This document shows, piece by piece, positions 46,385-57,195 of a stretch of DNA of 64,000 nucleotides. Position 1 is the stretch's first letter. Each line of letters starts with the position of its first letter. This stretch comes from Sceloporus undulatus (Eukaryota; Chordata; Lepidosauria; Squamata; Phrynosomatidae). The notes under the pieces are model-generated. The model had not been told where the DNA came from, made no database searches, and saw nothing but the letters and a program-made list of their open reading frames with translations. The position numbers were made by a program, and so were the translations under genes. The DNA lies in assembly GCF_019175285.1 (NCBI RefSeq), contig NC_056523.1:186819894-186883893 (forward strand), written 5' to 3'.

Positions 46385-46735
46385 GGCTCTACAGACCGCC
46401 CCTAAAGGGTGGCTTGCAGCTGCCCCTTTTTGTCCTGGATTGGGGCTGTGGCAACTGCATTTCTAGCGTGCAAAAAGGAGCCACGAAAAGTGGCTCCTTT
46501 TTGCGCCCTAGAAAGGGTGCAATAGCCACAGCCCCACAGCTATACAGCACTCCTTCAGCACTGCATTGTATGGACGCAGCACCAGAGAAACACCATAACA
46601 CCATGCACCATGTGGAACAACACGTGGCATCATGACACCCTGGGATGGGGATGGGGTGTGCACCAAGTGGACATGACGCCCTGACTCCACCTCCCAGCCG
46701 GCCTTTCAGGCAGATAGGGCCTAGCTTACTATTTT
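46385..46735. repeat. Harbinger-like MITE with hairpin (tentative)
   Basis: Left end 'GGGGCTCTACAGACCGCCCC'. An internal perfect hairpin GCAAAAAGGAGCCAC/GTGGCTCCTTTTTGC lies at about 46469-46504, inside an outer inverted pair 'GGGGCTGTGGC' and 'GCCACAGCCCC'. Confidence 0.55.
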
Positions 46736-46853
46736 GTTGTTGTATACCGTCAAGTCATTTCTGAGATATGGTGACACTAGTACAGGGTTTTCTTGACAAC
46801 CTTCAGAGGGGGTTGCCATTCCTCCCCCTCTGAGGCTGAGAGAGTGTTATGAC
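46734..46853 (-). repeat. CORE-SINE fragment
   Basis: 'TTGTTGTTGTATACCGTCAA' and 'GAGGCTGAGAGAGTGT'. Head missing. Confidence 0.7.
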
Positions 46854-46862
46854 TCAGTCTTG

Positions 46863-47015
46863 TAGAATCCTGGGGTTTGTAGTTTGGTGAGGTACTCAAC
46901 CAGGTCTGCCAGAGAGTGCCTCACCAAAGTACAAACCCCAGGATTCTCCAGGACAGAGTGATGGCAGTTAAAGTGCTGTCAAACTGCTTTATTTCTGCAA
47001 TGTGAATACACCCTT
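46863..47015. repeat. Foldback MITE, family A (partial)
   Basis: Symmetrical 'TCCTGGGGTTTGTAGTTTGG' and 'TACAAACCCCAGGATTC', then 'CTTTATTTCTGCAATGTGAA'. Confidence 0.7.
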
Positions 47016-47064
47016 AGTAAATAAATCCCACAAAGTTCAACCAGAATTACTTCCAGGAAATTTA

Positions 47065-47400
47065 GGCCCGGTACAGACCTCCCAAATAGGGAGGCCTGCT
47101 GGTGCCTTTTTTTCCCTCGCAGGGAAGCTGCAGTCGTCAAACAACGCGGCTTCCCTGCAGAGAAAAAAGAACCCACAAAAATCGGGTTCTTTTTGTGCCG
47201 TGCCAGTTATGCCCGAGTGCACCAATGGCGCACTCGTGATGTAACTGGTACGGTGCAATGTGCAGATGCTATACATCCGTCATGTCACAATGGCGGCGCC
47301 CGTATACATGTACTAGGGTTAGGGACCGTGCAGTTGCTGCACGGTCCCTTAACCCTAGTATGCCGCCAGCATGGCGCATTTGGCCCGTCTGGACCGGGCC
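47065..47400. mobile_element. PIF/Harbinger-type MITE
   Basis: Ends GGCCCGGTACAGACC and GTCTGGACCGGGCC are inverted. A 3-bp TTA sits on each side (47062-47064, 47401-47403), as expected for Harbinger. The interior has a 21-bp-stem hairpin around GGGACCGTGCAG/CTGCACGGTCCC (about 47319-47362) and other inverted pairs. It is distinctly richer in CpG than its surroundings. Confidence 0.8.
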
Positions 47401-47972
47401 TTAGTATCAGATTGCAGCTTTAAAACTTGGGAGTTGTCTGACTTGGGATAAAATAACTTTGGGAAGTTGAGGTTTTTGTATTTGAAGGATGCATTTACAG
47501 CAACACATTGGTGCAAAACAAATTGGTGCCCTTCTCAGTAATGAAGGTGGACCTTGAACCAAGTGTACGTGAGCCACAGAAAGCTCAGTGAATGCCTTAA
47601 GAAATAACCCTATGCTCCATTTTCCATTGGTTTGGGAATAACAAGCAGGGACGTGTGGGCACCACATATCCCACTGTTTATTCTTGGTAGATTAGATTAA
47701 ATTAGATAAAATGGTGAAAGTCAGGCAGCAAGACATATTAGAGTCCTTCAGATTTGGCAGTGAAAGTTATAGAGGGGAAATCCCGAGTTTGCAAAGATCA
47801 ACTACATGCTACCTTGAATACACACAACTCTTGGCTTAGGATCTCTTTCTTTGTTAATATTCAAATAAGGCAGGCAGTCCACTTGGGACCACTGTGTGCA
47901 GCTGGGCTAAAGAGTAAATCTCCCCCACCAAACTGGTTTTCTTTCCAAATTTACCCATGCTTCCAATCTCAT

Positions 47973-48335
47973 ACCCCCCCCCCCCCAATTGCCCTGATTT
48001 GGCAGGGACCACCCTTATTTATCTTCTGTCATCCCACATTTTGGACTGCTTTTAAAATGTTCCAGTTGCTCTCTCCTCTTCCTAGTTTCTCCCTTTGTCT
48101 TCAATTTACTTCATTTGCTGCAAACTGACTTCAAAGTGCAAAAGTAGTTTCTGCTCAGCTAACTCAGCAGGTGGAAGAGAAAAGGAGATGGGAAAATCTC
48201 CCCTGTAGGCTCAGGAAAAAGCAAACAGCTGCAGCCTTTCCTAGCTTGCATGTTTTACCCCATTAATAACTAGCCATCTTGAGAACACTCTGATGTTACT
48301 TGACCACACATATCTGTGAAATGCTGGCCAATATG
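47973..48335. repeat. Dispersed TIR repeat, family P
   Basis: 'CATACCCCCCCCCCCCCAAT' (C-run expanded inside the terminus), then 'AAAGTGCAAAAGTAGTTTCT' and 'ACATATCTGTGAAATGCTGG'. Confidence 0.65.
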
Positions 48336-48484
48336 AAGTGTAAAAAACTATCTCCCTATATAGTTTTGCCTGAGTTTAGAGATCTTGAAAAATGATGTCC
48401 TCTCAACCCCACCACCCTCCTAGACATGTCTGATGAAAGAGAGACTTCTGAGTAGCTGAGGAACTCCCTTCCATGGGAGACTAG

Positions 48485-48684
48485 GGCTGCATCCACACTG
48501 CAGAAATAATCTGGTTTGACACCACTTTAACTGCCATGGGTTAGTGCTATGGAATTCTGGGAAGTGTTGTTTGTTGTGGTACCATCTGCTCAACAATCTA
48601 CACTTCCCAGACTTCCATAGCATTGAGCCAAGGCAGTTAAAGTGGTGTCAAACTGGATTATTTCTGCAGTGTGTATGCAGACTA
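48485..48684. repeat. Foldback MITE, family A (best-preserved copy)
   Basis: Left 'GGCTGCATCCACACTGCAGA', right 'CTGCAGTGTGTATGCAG', with 'AACTGCCATGGGTTAGTGCT' mirrored by 'AGCATTGAGCCAAGGCAGTT'. The arms pair along almost their whole length. Confidence 0.85.
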
Positions 48685-49179
48685 GGTTGACCCTCATTCT
48701 CCTCTCCTTTTAACTTGCATGGAAAAGCCATTTTATATTGGCCCGGTACATACCGCCAATAAGTGGCATACCAGGACCGATTCTAGAGTTAGGCTCACAG
48801 ATTCCTGGGTGCAAGACTGTATCCTACTCCCTCACACTGACATTCCCAACAATAGCATTGTAATTATACCTTCAATCCTGTGGTTCCATCCTGTGGAAGC
48901 CTGGGATTTGCAGTTTGAGGAGTGTTACGTAGACTTCTCAGCCAGGGAAATCATCTGGTGCCTCTGACAAAACTATAACCCCAGGAGCCAACAGGATGCA
49001 GACTTGGCAGCTCAAGTGGGATCATAGTGCTACATAGTGTGTAGTTTGAAACCGCCCTCAGTCCTTTCTTTGTGTTGGCTTTGACTCCATGTTCTGTTGA
49101 CACACTAGGCAAGGAGAGGTCCTCTCAAAGTCATGTCTATCATGGAGTGACCTTTCCAGAGGTGTGCCAAAAATTCTGT

Positions 49180-49187
49180 TATAAAAA
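49180..49187 (+). promoter_or_regulatory. TATA box of the lysozyme gene
   Basis: TATAAAAA lies 46-53 bp before the start codon, so transcription should begin near 49210 with a 5' leader of about 20-25 nt. Confidence 0.75.
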
Positions 49188-49232
49188 CCAGCCACTGCAC
49201 TCTCTTCCCAACTTGACTTCGCTTGAACAGCC

Positions 49233-49374
49233 ATGATGAAGACTCTCTGCTCACTCGTCCTCCTCGCCTGCATCCTGGCCACAGGACAGGCAGAGTACCT
49301 CTCACAATGTGATGTGGCCCAGCAGCTCCAGCAGTTGGGACTGGATGGATACGCTGGCTACAGTCTGGCCAATT
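49233..49374 (+). CDS. Lysozyme exon 1
   Basis: Two ATGs in a row (49233, 49236); the first is used here, and either gives a good signal peptide. Ends GCCAATT|GTAAGT, one base into Trp28. Confidence 0.9.
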
Positions 49375-52300
49375 GTAAGTGAAATTGCATTGGTCGGCAA
49401 GCATATATGGAAATGGCAGACTGCTTGGGAATGGGCAAGACTGTGTATTATGTTAAGTGGCATAATGTTGATCTTCCATATCTATCTGCCCAAGTATCCA
49501 GCCAAAGTTATGGAGGATGGTGGGCTCTGCCATTCTAGTTATATTGAATTGGGAGCAGAGTGAATCTAAGGGCATATTAATGTTTGTCTATTAGTTAGCT
49601 TATAACCAATCTTTCCTCCAACAAAGGCAGTATATCTAGCTTTCCTTCTCTTCCTCACCAGTGGAGGGTTAGTGTCACTGTTTTGTCCCAAGAGCAATAC
49701 TATGGACTTTGGGTGTAGTAAGGCCTCTGGCTCTTGGGAACACAGCCAGCACAAAAGACTTGTCCACAAATTTCTTAAGTTTTTAAAAGCTTTACTGGTT
49801 ATAACACAAAAACATGAAACTGATCTCCTTTTTCTCAATAGTCCTTCCTAAATACCTTGCTCTCTTCTTGATGGATTCTATCTTTTTCTTCTGAGGACTA
49901 TCTTTCTTCTTTTGTGGACTTATCTTTTTGTCAAAGGAAAATACTCTCTCCAGGTCTGACTTGGCTGAAATCTTACTGAAACTGAAACTAACTAGAGGGA
50001 GACAGCATAAGACCCTGGGATTTCCCACAATCCTTGTCTTTCTTAAAGCTGTAGATCTCTATTTTCCCTTCTAAACTAATACATAAAAAGCTAATATAAT
50101 CTTAACTAAATATATGTCTCAAGAGCATCAAAGATGCTTTGGAGGCATGACAGTCACCAACCCCCCATTGACCTCCCACACCACATCATACAGAATCCTT
50201 AGTCATGTTTTTGTACTAATGTTACTCATAAATCGTAATTCCCTTATATAACTGAATGTAATGGCCATAGTTGTGACATAAACAACTAGCAAAATTAAAA
50301 TGTATTCCTTTCAATTCCAATATCATATGCACAGCCTTGAAGTATTTACATGTGCATTGTTTCAAGTGGTTAAAGTGAAAATTTGATAAGGTGAGATGTT
50401 TTTCAAGAAAATTTTAAAAGAAATTAGTCCCTCACCATCAACTATGGAGTTTATCACACAAGGGAAATTGGAAGTATAATCCAATGGCAATCCAAATGCA
50501 ATCATGGGGTTTAACGTTATTGCGTGATAGACTACAACACTCAATTTCAGGCAATGGGAAGTCAGTCCGAATGCAATCATGCGGTTTCACGTTACTGTGT
50601 GAGAGGTGATCCCACGTAATTTTGGGCAATGGCAAGCTATTTTGGGGCAATGGGAAGTCAGTTCGAACTAGCAAATTCACGTGAATGCGTTCTGGCCCCA
50701 CTTTCTTTTCATTCCAAATTAAGAGAAATTCCTCCTGTGTGATAAACTGTTATGCTAGCTTGGACTGACAGTAGGTTGCAATCCAGCAACATCTGGAGGG
50801 ACACACATTTCCCACACCTGTCCCAGGTCAAGGACCTGAGGACATGCTAGAAAGGGCTGGGGCATTATAAAGCTGCTCCACTGGGGCCTGGTTTGTGCTG
50901 AGACAACACCTCATTTCGTTGTACAATGGCTGCTCCTTTGCTGGACAGCACCCTAGTTCTCCCCGTATCTTCTGATCTATTTGAAAACCCATGTTAATAT
51001 AATATGCATATAAATCCAGCTAAAAGGGCCTAATAGTGTCTTCACACTGGGCAAATCCTAGGAAGGCAAGCAGGTTGGACCCCTCATATGGTTTTAACAG
51101 GATGAATTCACCACTGAGAGCCTATCATGTTTACCTCCAACCTCCCATGTTTCCTGTCTCAGGGGTCTGCATGGCGTACCACGAGAGCAGCTTCAACACT
51201 GATGCCATAAACTATGACAGCAATGGTAGTGCTGACTTCGGCATCTTCCAGATCAACAGTCGTTACTGGTGCCAGAACGGTGATGAGTATAGCTCCAACA
51301 TCTGTGGAATTCAATGCTCTCGTAAGAATTGCCTTCTCATGGAGGATACTTTGTCTAAATCAGGGAGGAGGGACTACATGGCTCTCCAGAGATTCCTGCA
51401 GCTCCCACCATCCAAGGCAATCACTCACACTGCCAAGGGCTGATGGGAGTTGCAGTCCAACAACATCTATAGAGTTAGTCTAAACTTTATGCTCACCTTT
51501 TCTGGGGAGGCTCTTCTCATGCTGGAAGACTCTTGCCAGTGCTCTTTGGAGGCACAATGGTTACTCTCCCAAAAGTTAAACTGTGGGAAACTCACAAGTT
51601 TCCTTCATCACCCTGAAACTGTTCCAGCCAGTGGTGTCACTAAGGATGGCATCATCTAGTGCAGTAACTCATTGATCTCCTCCCACACCACACCATACAG
51701 AATCCTTAGTAATGTTTTTGTACTAAGGTTACTCATAAACTGTAATTCCCATATATCACTGAATGTAACGGTAATAGCTGTGCGTAAACAACTAGCAAAA
51801 TTAAAATTATACCTTTAAAATTAAAATACTGTACACTCCCCCATACCTCCTTTATGACGCCCCTGATTCCAACCCTAAAACATTTCGACAAGGAACTTTT
51901 CTGCTTAACATTTTACCTTCTTCCCTTGCAGAACTGCTGACAAATAACATCGCTGTAGATGTGGCTTGTGCTAAGACCATAGTCACAGATTCATGGAATG
52001 GAATGGGTGCCTGGTAAGGGAGCATTGACTGTTGTGGGTTTGGGGTTCGGTTTCAAGCTGTCAAGCGTCTACTTGACTCATTCCCTTGCAATAAACAGAA
52101 GACTGCAGAGAGCACCTCATGCAGGTGCTGAAAAAGCAGAATAACTTTTAACGAGAATGATTTCTAAGCTGTTTACTCAGGTGTCAGAAAAGAGAATTGC
52201 CAGTGTGTCACAAGAAATACTTCAACCATTATTCAAAACAAACCCAAGATAGCTACACCCCAGATTAAATGCATGGGCCTGAATCCTATTGTTAATGACA

Positions 52301-53383
52301 ACTAGAGAAGACCTTTAGATTTACCTACATGTTGACTCAACATTCAACAACTGGTTCTGTGGGATTTACCATAGCAAAACCTCCAACATTTTGTGGGTTG
52401 GCTTCAAGTTATAGTGACTCTATAAATGAGGGACCTTCAAGAAAAGCCCAGTCACCAGCATCCTTGGTCAAATCTTGCAGAATCAGAATTGTGGCTTACT
52501 TTGAATTGTGCTTCTGCCCCACTGCAGAAATTAAACCATTTGATACCACTTTAACTGCCAAGATTAAGTGCTATGGAGTTCTGGGATCTGTAGTTTTGTG
52601 AGATATTTAGCCTTCCTTGTCAGAGTTCTGGTGCCCCACCAAACAACAAATCCCAAAATTTCATAGCACCGAGCTGTGGAGGTGAATTACTTTAATTCTG
52701 CAGCATGGCAGCACCTATAATATTGTCTTCCTCTTTTCCTGCTGCAGTTAATTTAACCATACATTATTGCTTTCCTAATGAATCAAATCATCTTATCAAA
52801 AGCATCAAAAGTAGAATAGCTTCCCTTTAGTTATGTTGGCTTCTAGTGAGAGTTTGGAATTGATTTGCTCTTTGCTTCTACTGCTATATGCCTTTAGGTC
52901 AACCCTAATTTATGGCAACCCTCTTCTAGTGTTTCCTTTGCAAGATTTGTTAGAAGTTTTTTGATTGCTTACATCTCAGGTCAAAAAAAAATGTGATGTG
53001 CCTATAGTCAGCCAGTAGTTTTCGGTGGCTGAGCAGAGATTCAAACCTTAGTCTCCCAGAGTAATAATTCAACACTCAAACCACTACACCACGCTAACTC
53101 TCACCACAGAAAGCAATACATTGTTCATACCATATTCAACTCTCTTTAAAACAATGGTCTCCCCCCCCCCCCCAGACAATTACAGCTGTTAATATTTTTT
53201 AGGCAGCCCATAGCTTAATTCCGGCAATTTTTATCATCTGATTTTTATCATCTAAATCCACGCAGTTCATTAAGAAAACAATAAGCAAGACATTCTCATC
53301 TGTTTTCTTTTCCCAGGGTGGCATGGAGCACATATTGCCAAGGCCAGGATCTCTCTGGTTATATTGCGGGATGCAATCTGTAG
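49233..53383 (+). CDS. C-type lysozyme (secreted muramidase)
   Basis: Joined from 49233-49374, 51163-51321, 51932-52013 and 53317-53383: 450 nt, 149 residues. Residues 1-20 are a signal peptide ending ATGQA; the mature chain of 129 residues starts EYLSQCDVAQQLQ. All eight cysteines are present. The Glu35 site (YHESSFNT) and Asp52 site (GSADFGIFQINS) are both kept, as are the paired tryptophans of GAWVAW. Known family role: hydrolysis of the peptidoglycan N-acetylmuramate/N-acetylglucosamine bond. The intron phases are those of vertebrate lysozyme c. The N-terminal 'QCDVAQQLQ' leans toward the LYZL6-type subgroup, so sperm or mucosal expression are both possible; I give no gene symbol. It is divergent from the SPACA3-like gene. 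Confidence 0.9.
49375..50159. other. Lysozyme intron 1, first part: unclassified
   Basis: No SINE or MITE recognised. Includes a pyrimidine-rich imperfect repeat ('TCTTTTTCTTCTGAGGACTA', 'TCTTTCTTCTTTTGTGGACT') at about 49880-49930. Confidence 0.45.
50160..50435. mobile_element. hAT MITE, family H, truncated
   Basis: 'CATACAGAATCCTTAG' and 'GTGACATAAACAACTAGCAA' match the complete copy at 58710-59246. Ends not preserved. Intron 1 of lysozyme. Confidence 0.65.
50446..50748. repeat. TIR element related to the foldback at 59.4 kb
   Basis: Ends GGAGTTTATCACAC and GTGTGATAAACTG are inverted repeats. Inside, 'CGAATGCAATCATGCGGTTT' and variants recur about three times in rough tandem. Confidence 0.65.
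51163..51321 (+). CDS. Lysozyme exon 2 (catalytic residues)
   Basis: CAG|GGGTCTGC to TCTC|GTAAGA, 159 nt. Encodes VCMAYHESSFNTDAINYDSN through GIQCS, so both catalytic acids are in this exon. Confidence 0.95.
51629..51865. mobile_element. hAT MITE, family H
   Basis: Termini CAGTGGTGTCACTAA and, inverted, CAGGGGCGTCATAAA. Flanks GTTCCAGC (51621-51628) and ATTCCAAC (51866-51873) form an 8-bp target duplication with two changes. Intron 2 of lysozyme. Confidence 0.8.
51932..52013 (+). CDS. Lysozyme exon 3
   Basis: GCAG|AACTG to GCCTG|GTAAGG, 82 nt, three more than the 79 nt of the SPACA3-like exon. The extra codon lies in 'VTDSWNGMGAW'. Confidence 0.9.
52381..52872 (-). mobile_element. RTE/BovB-like LINE, 3' piece, split by a MITE
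   Basis: The reverse strand carries the same sequence class as 60630-60990: 'ATAGTGACTCTATAAATGAG' on one side and 'GCTTCTAGTGAGAGTTTGGA' on the other. A family-A MITE (52510-52712) lies between. Intron 3 of lysozyme. Confidence 0.65.
52510..52712. repeat. Foldback MITE, family A, inserted in the RTE piece
   Basis: 'CCCACTGCAGAAATTAAACC' left, 'TTTAATTCTGCAGCATGGCA' right, interior 'GTTCTGGGATCTGTAGTTTT'. Confidence 0.75.
52880..53102 (-). repeat. CORE-SINE, reverse
   Basis: 'TATGCCTTTAGGTCAACCCT', 'TTCAAACCTTAGTCTCCCAG' and 'CAAACCACTACACCACGCTA'. Intron 3 of lysozyme. Confidence 0.8.
53317..53383 (+). CDS. Lysozyme exon 4
   Basis: CCCAG|GGTGGC to TAG at 53381. Encodes VAWSTYCQGQDLSGYIAGCN plus L, supplying the last two cysteines. 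Confidence 0.9.
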
Positions 53384-53463
53384 AGAAACCATCCTCTGAA
53401 GATTGTGGAAACATGGCTCTCTCATCATTATCATCTGTAAGAAACAGCTCTACTTAAACTCAT

Positions 53464-53482
53464 AATAAATGCATTAAATAAA
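53464..53482 (+). terminator. Poly(A) signals of the lysozyme gene
   Basis: AATAAA at 53464-53469 and again at 53477-53482, 80-100 bp after the stop, giving a short 3' untranslated region. A TG/T-rich stretch follows. Confidence 0.8.
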
Positions 53483-53675
53483 ACGGTTTGTCTGACAATG
53501 TTATTTCAGTTCCTACATTTGCACTGGAGGCCATGCAGGCTGAAGGATTCTGAAAGCAATAGTGTTTTTCTAAACTCTAGACAGGAACATGTTTGTGGTA
53601 TTTACAGCAAATGCTCTGGCTTTGTCCTCTTGTACAGAACAGATGTGAAGCCTAACTTTCGAAGTAACCTAGTAC

Positions 53676-54015
53676 TACACAGCCTCCAGCATTTCACAAA
53701 GAAAACATTGGACACGTATGGTCAAGCAACATCAGAGCATGGCCAAGAGGGCAAAAGTTATTAATGAGCAAAAAAACTCAAACCAGGAGAGGCTGCAGCA
53801 TTTTGCTCTTGCCTGGGCCTTGTAGCAAGAACAAGATTCTGCCCCCTTTCTCCCTTGCCACATACTGAACGGAACAGTGTGGGAAGAAGCTAGAGGCAAA
53901 AGGGAATGGTGGGAGGAAAGATAAACTGGAACATTTTAAAAGCCGCTGGGAACAAGGGACAGAAGAGGAATAATTGGGACCGTTTCTGCCAAATCAGGAC
54001 AGTTGGAGGATATGG
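53676..54015. repeat. Dispersed TIR repeat, family P
   Basis: 'CAGCCTCCAGCATTTCACAA', 'GAGAGGCTGCAGCATTTTGC' and 'TCTGCCAAATCAGGACAGTT' in P order; ends 'TTGGAGGATATG'. Confidence 0.7.
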
Positions 54016-54290
54016 AACTGACATTGGTTAGCCTGACAACAATGGTGTCAAGATGGGGGGCTCTCAACTCTTCCTTATCTTTCCAAATAATGGAGAATAG
54101 CAGGTTTGTGTGACACTGAAGGAAGAAACACAATCCCATTAACCCAATCCCATTAGCAAACTGATACTGTGTGTATGAAGTCATGCCCATTTTATTTAAT
54201 CTGAAGGAATTGTTTCCTTTTCTGCAGAGTTCACATGATGTCCCACTCCCAATTGCTTCTCCCATAGTCTCATGAAAAGGCAATACATTA

Positions 54291-54510
54291 CAGTGGATCC
54301 TTGGTATCTGCTAGGGTTTGGTTCCCGGATTCATGCACACACACATACACACATGGATACCAGCATCCATGAATAGCATAGTAAAATGGTGTCCCTTATA
54401 TAAAATGGCAAAACCAAGGTTTGCTTTTGGGAATATTTAAAATATATATTTTCATACCATGGATGGGTCAATCTGTGGATGAAGAATCTATGGCTACAAA
54501 GGGCCAATTG
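54291..54510. mobile_element. Tigger-like MITE, type 1
   Basis: 'CAGTGGATCCTTGGTATCTG' to 'CTACAAAGGGCCAATTG', next to TA on the left. A (CA)n run has grown inside at about 54336-54352. Confidence 0.75.
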
Positions 54511-55242
54511 CATTCATTATTTCCTTTGTTATTGTTGTATTTTTAATATCAGGGATGGGGAGAGGTGTTTGTAGGATTATCATTTTTTTACTTTGTATGC
54601 CAAATAATTTGGCTGCTAATGAGTACCACCACACCTTGACTTAAGTGAGTGTTGGAACTAGGGAACTGGAAGCATTTGCTGCTCTGCCCCAGGCAGCAAA
54701 ACTTTTAGACCTGGCCATGCTTGCACATAAACCTCCTCAATGAGCAATAAGGACCCCTCATTGAGAAGAATTTGTAGTCAAGAATTTGTGGCCTTTAATC
54801 ACATTCACCCAAACGCCCATGGAAGCCTTCTTCCAACCTTGACCCTAAAAAGGTCACCCTAAAGCGGTCAGAATACAGCAGGCCTGAATGTTGGAGGATG
54901 TTTTCATCTTGTGAAGTGCTGGATTAGGCCCATTGTAATAAGGTTGACTTAAAACAAGGTATTAATTGAAGATCTCCAGGTTGCAGCCCTGAGATTCTTT
55001 CAATTTACTCCTGAATTGGTGAAGAGGGCAGGTATGACTTCTCCCTCATGTCTCCTTTACTTCTTTCTTCAGTTTTTTCAGCATGCTAAGCTAAGGTAAG
55101 TATGGGGCAAAGGCAAACATGAGAGAGGGGAGAAGACCAAAGAAGCCTAATCTCCTAGGTCTTAAAGGTCAGTTGAGGTATGGCCTGCAACACTAACTGG
55201 GAATCTATCCTCATTAATTCCAGTTGAGTAGAAGCCATATAT
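54511..55242. other. No gene seen
   Basis: Unclassified sequence without exon-like segments. Confidence 0.4.
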
Positions 55243-55488
55243 TTGTTGTTGTTGTTGTTGTATGCCTTCAAGTCATTTACAATCTATGACAACTCTAAGG
55301 CGAATCTATAATGGAGTTTTGTTGGCAAGATTAGTTCAGACGAGGTTTGCCATTGCCGTTCTCTGTGGCTGAGAGCATGTGATTTGCCCAAGATCACCCA
55401 GTGCATTTCATGGCCAAGCTGGGGGGGGGGGTCAAACCTTGATCTCCAGAGTTGTAGTCCAAGACTCAAACCACTACACCACATACTT
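55243..55488 (-). repeat. CORE-SINE, full length, with (TTG)n and G10 runs
   Basis: (TTG)n tail, 'GATTTGCCCAAGATCACCCA' core, 'TTGATCTCCAGAGTTGTAGT' head. Confidence 0.9.
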
Positions 55489-56912
55489 GCATACATACCA
55501 GCTCCATGTTTCGGAACAGCAAAGCATTTAGTACCTTACCACTGGCAGCCTTACTGTTCCTGGAAGCCATAAGGACAGGCCCACAAGTGTACCAGTGGTT
55601 TGCGGTTAGGTGTTTTTAAGCTGTTGAGCAAAACAAGTTGAGAAAAACAGTGACCAGGTGTGTAAGAATCACCCATCTCTGGCCTATAATTAGCTCAGAT
55701 GCCTTCCAGAGTGATCTCGATTCATTGGGTTAGAGGAACCGAAAAGCAGCTAAGGTTCCAAAATGAGGCTCATCTCCATCACCTGCTCAGCTGTTATGTT
55801 GTTTGTCAGTTTGGAGAAACTAGGGTAGTAGGTGACGTGTCACTAGACCAGAGGTCCTGCTATAGCTCCATCTTGCCATATAGGCTAAACAAGATCCTCA
55901 TTTCATAAAAGATCTGCTCTGTCAGACTCCATTTTGACATCTGCTAGCCCTAGAGTTGGCTCGCCAATTGTGACCGCAAGGAAGGCCTCCTGCACATATT
56001 TTGATTCATTTCTATTACACACCTTCTTTTAAAGCTAATGTGGTGGAACTTTCACAGCTAAGTAACTCATCATAAGCAGCTCAATGGTGTGAGGTATAAA
56101 AGCATCAACCTTTGAAGCCAAGGAGTGTGTCTTCAAATCCCCAAAGTGTTTCCTCCGTCAGTATTGCTCTACAGTTTCAACCAGGAAGAAAAACCTGGCC
56201 TTTGATTTCTGCACGTGAGACACCCTCTGTAGAATTTTGCTAAATCTTGTTTTAAGTGTGCAGGGCTGACTCTAACACTAGACAGAGTGAGGTGGTCGCC
56301 TTTAGTAACAAATTCCAAGGGACAGTATTGTGTGCCATAGAGGGTTGTTGGACCTCAGGGCACCAGCTGTAGTCTCATGGAACTCTGAGTCTCCAGGCAG
56401 GGAAATAAATCTCAACACAAGAAGCACCAGAAGAGGAGGACAGTCTGGTTTTAACAATGTGAGATGGCTTTAAAATCTCACTCACTCTCTTTCCATTCCC
56501 AAATGATGTCAAGACAAAGCAGTTAAGGGGCAAATTCAGGGCCAGACTACTCCAAGGACACTCCAGAGTATTCTGGAAGATGTAGACAAGCCCAAGATGT
56601 GTTTTAGTAATAGTTTCAGTCATCTTCTCAAGAGAGTGTTAGATAACTGCATCTATGAGACTTCAGGTAACAATGTAATGAATTAAGAGTGTTAATCCTA
56701 CTGCGTTAAATGTATTCAGCACATCAAATGAGACAACATCAAAAAGCCCAATATTGTGGATTGCAAACTCACAGTCCACAGTAAAGTCTGGCACCATGTC
56801 CACGTGATCACTGAGTCATTTGTTACATGTCAGTTAGTGTTTGCAATTCATTGTTATGTGGAAAGCTTTTCCTCTAAAAAGCAATGTATCAACAATTTTT
56901 AGTGATACAGTA
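55489..56912. other. No gene seen
   Basis: Nothing recognised on either strand. Confidence 0.4.
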
Positions 56913-57195
56913 TTGTTGTTTCCCTTCAAGTCGTACCCAGCTTATGGTGACTCAAAGGCAAACCTATCACAGGGTTTTCTTGGCAATGTGAGACTCTCTG
57001 GCAGAAGACACCCTGAATGCCTGACTGAAGGTGGATTCTGACAGGCAAGGTCTTTCAGAGGGGGTTTGCCATTGCCATCCTCTAAAGCTGAGAGAGTGTG
57101 ATTTGCCTAAGGTCACCCAGTGGATTTCCATGACTGAACCAGGATTCAAATCCTGGTCTCCAGAGTCATAGTCCAACAATCAACCATGCTGACTC
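56913..57195 (-). repeat. CORE-SINE with about 55-bp internal insert
   Basis: SINE sequence is continuous except for about 56988-57045, which is not SINE and has no clear target duplication. Confidence 0.8.
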
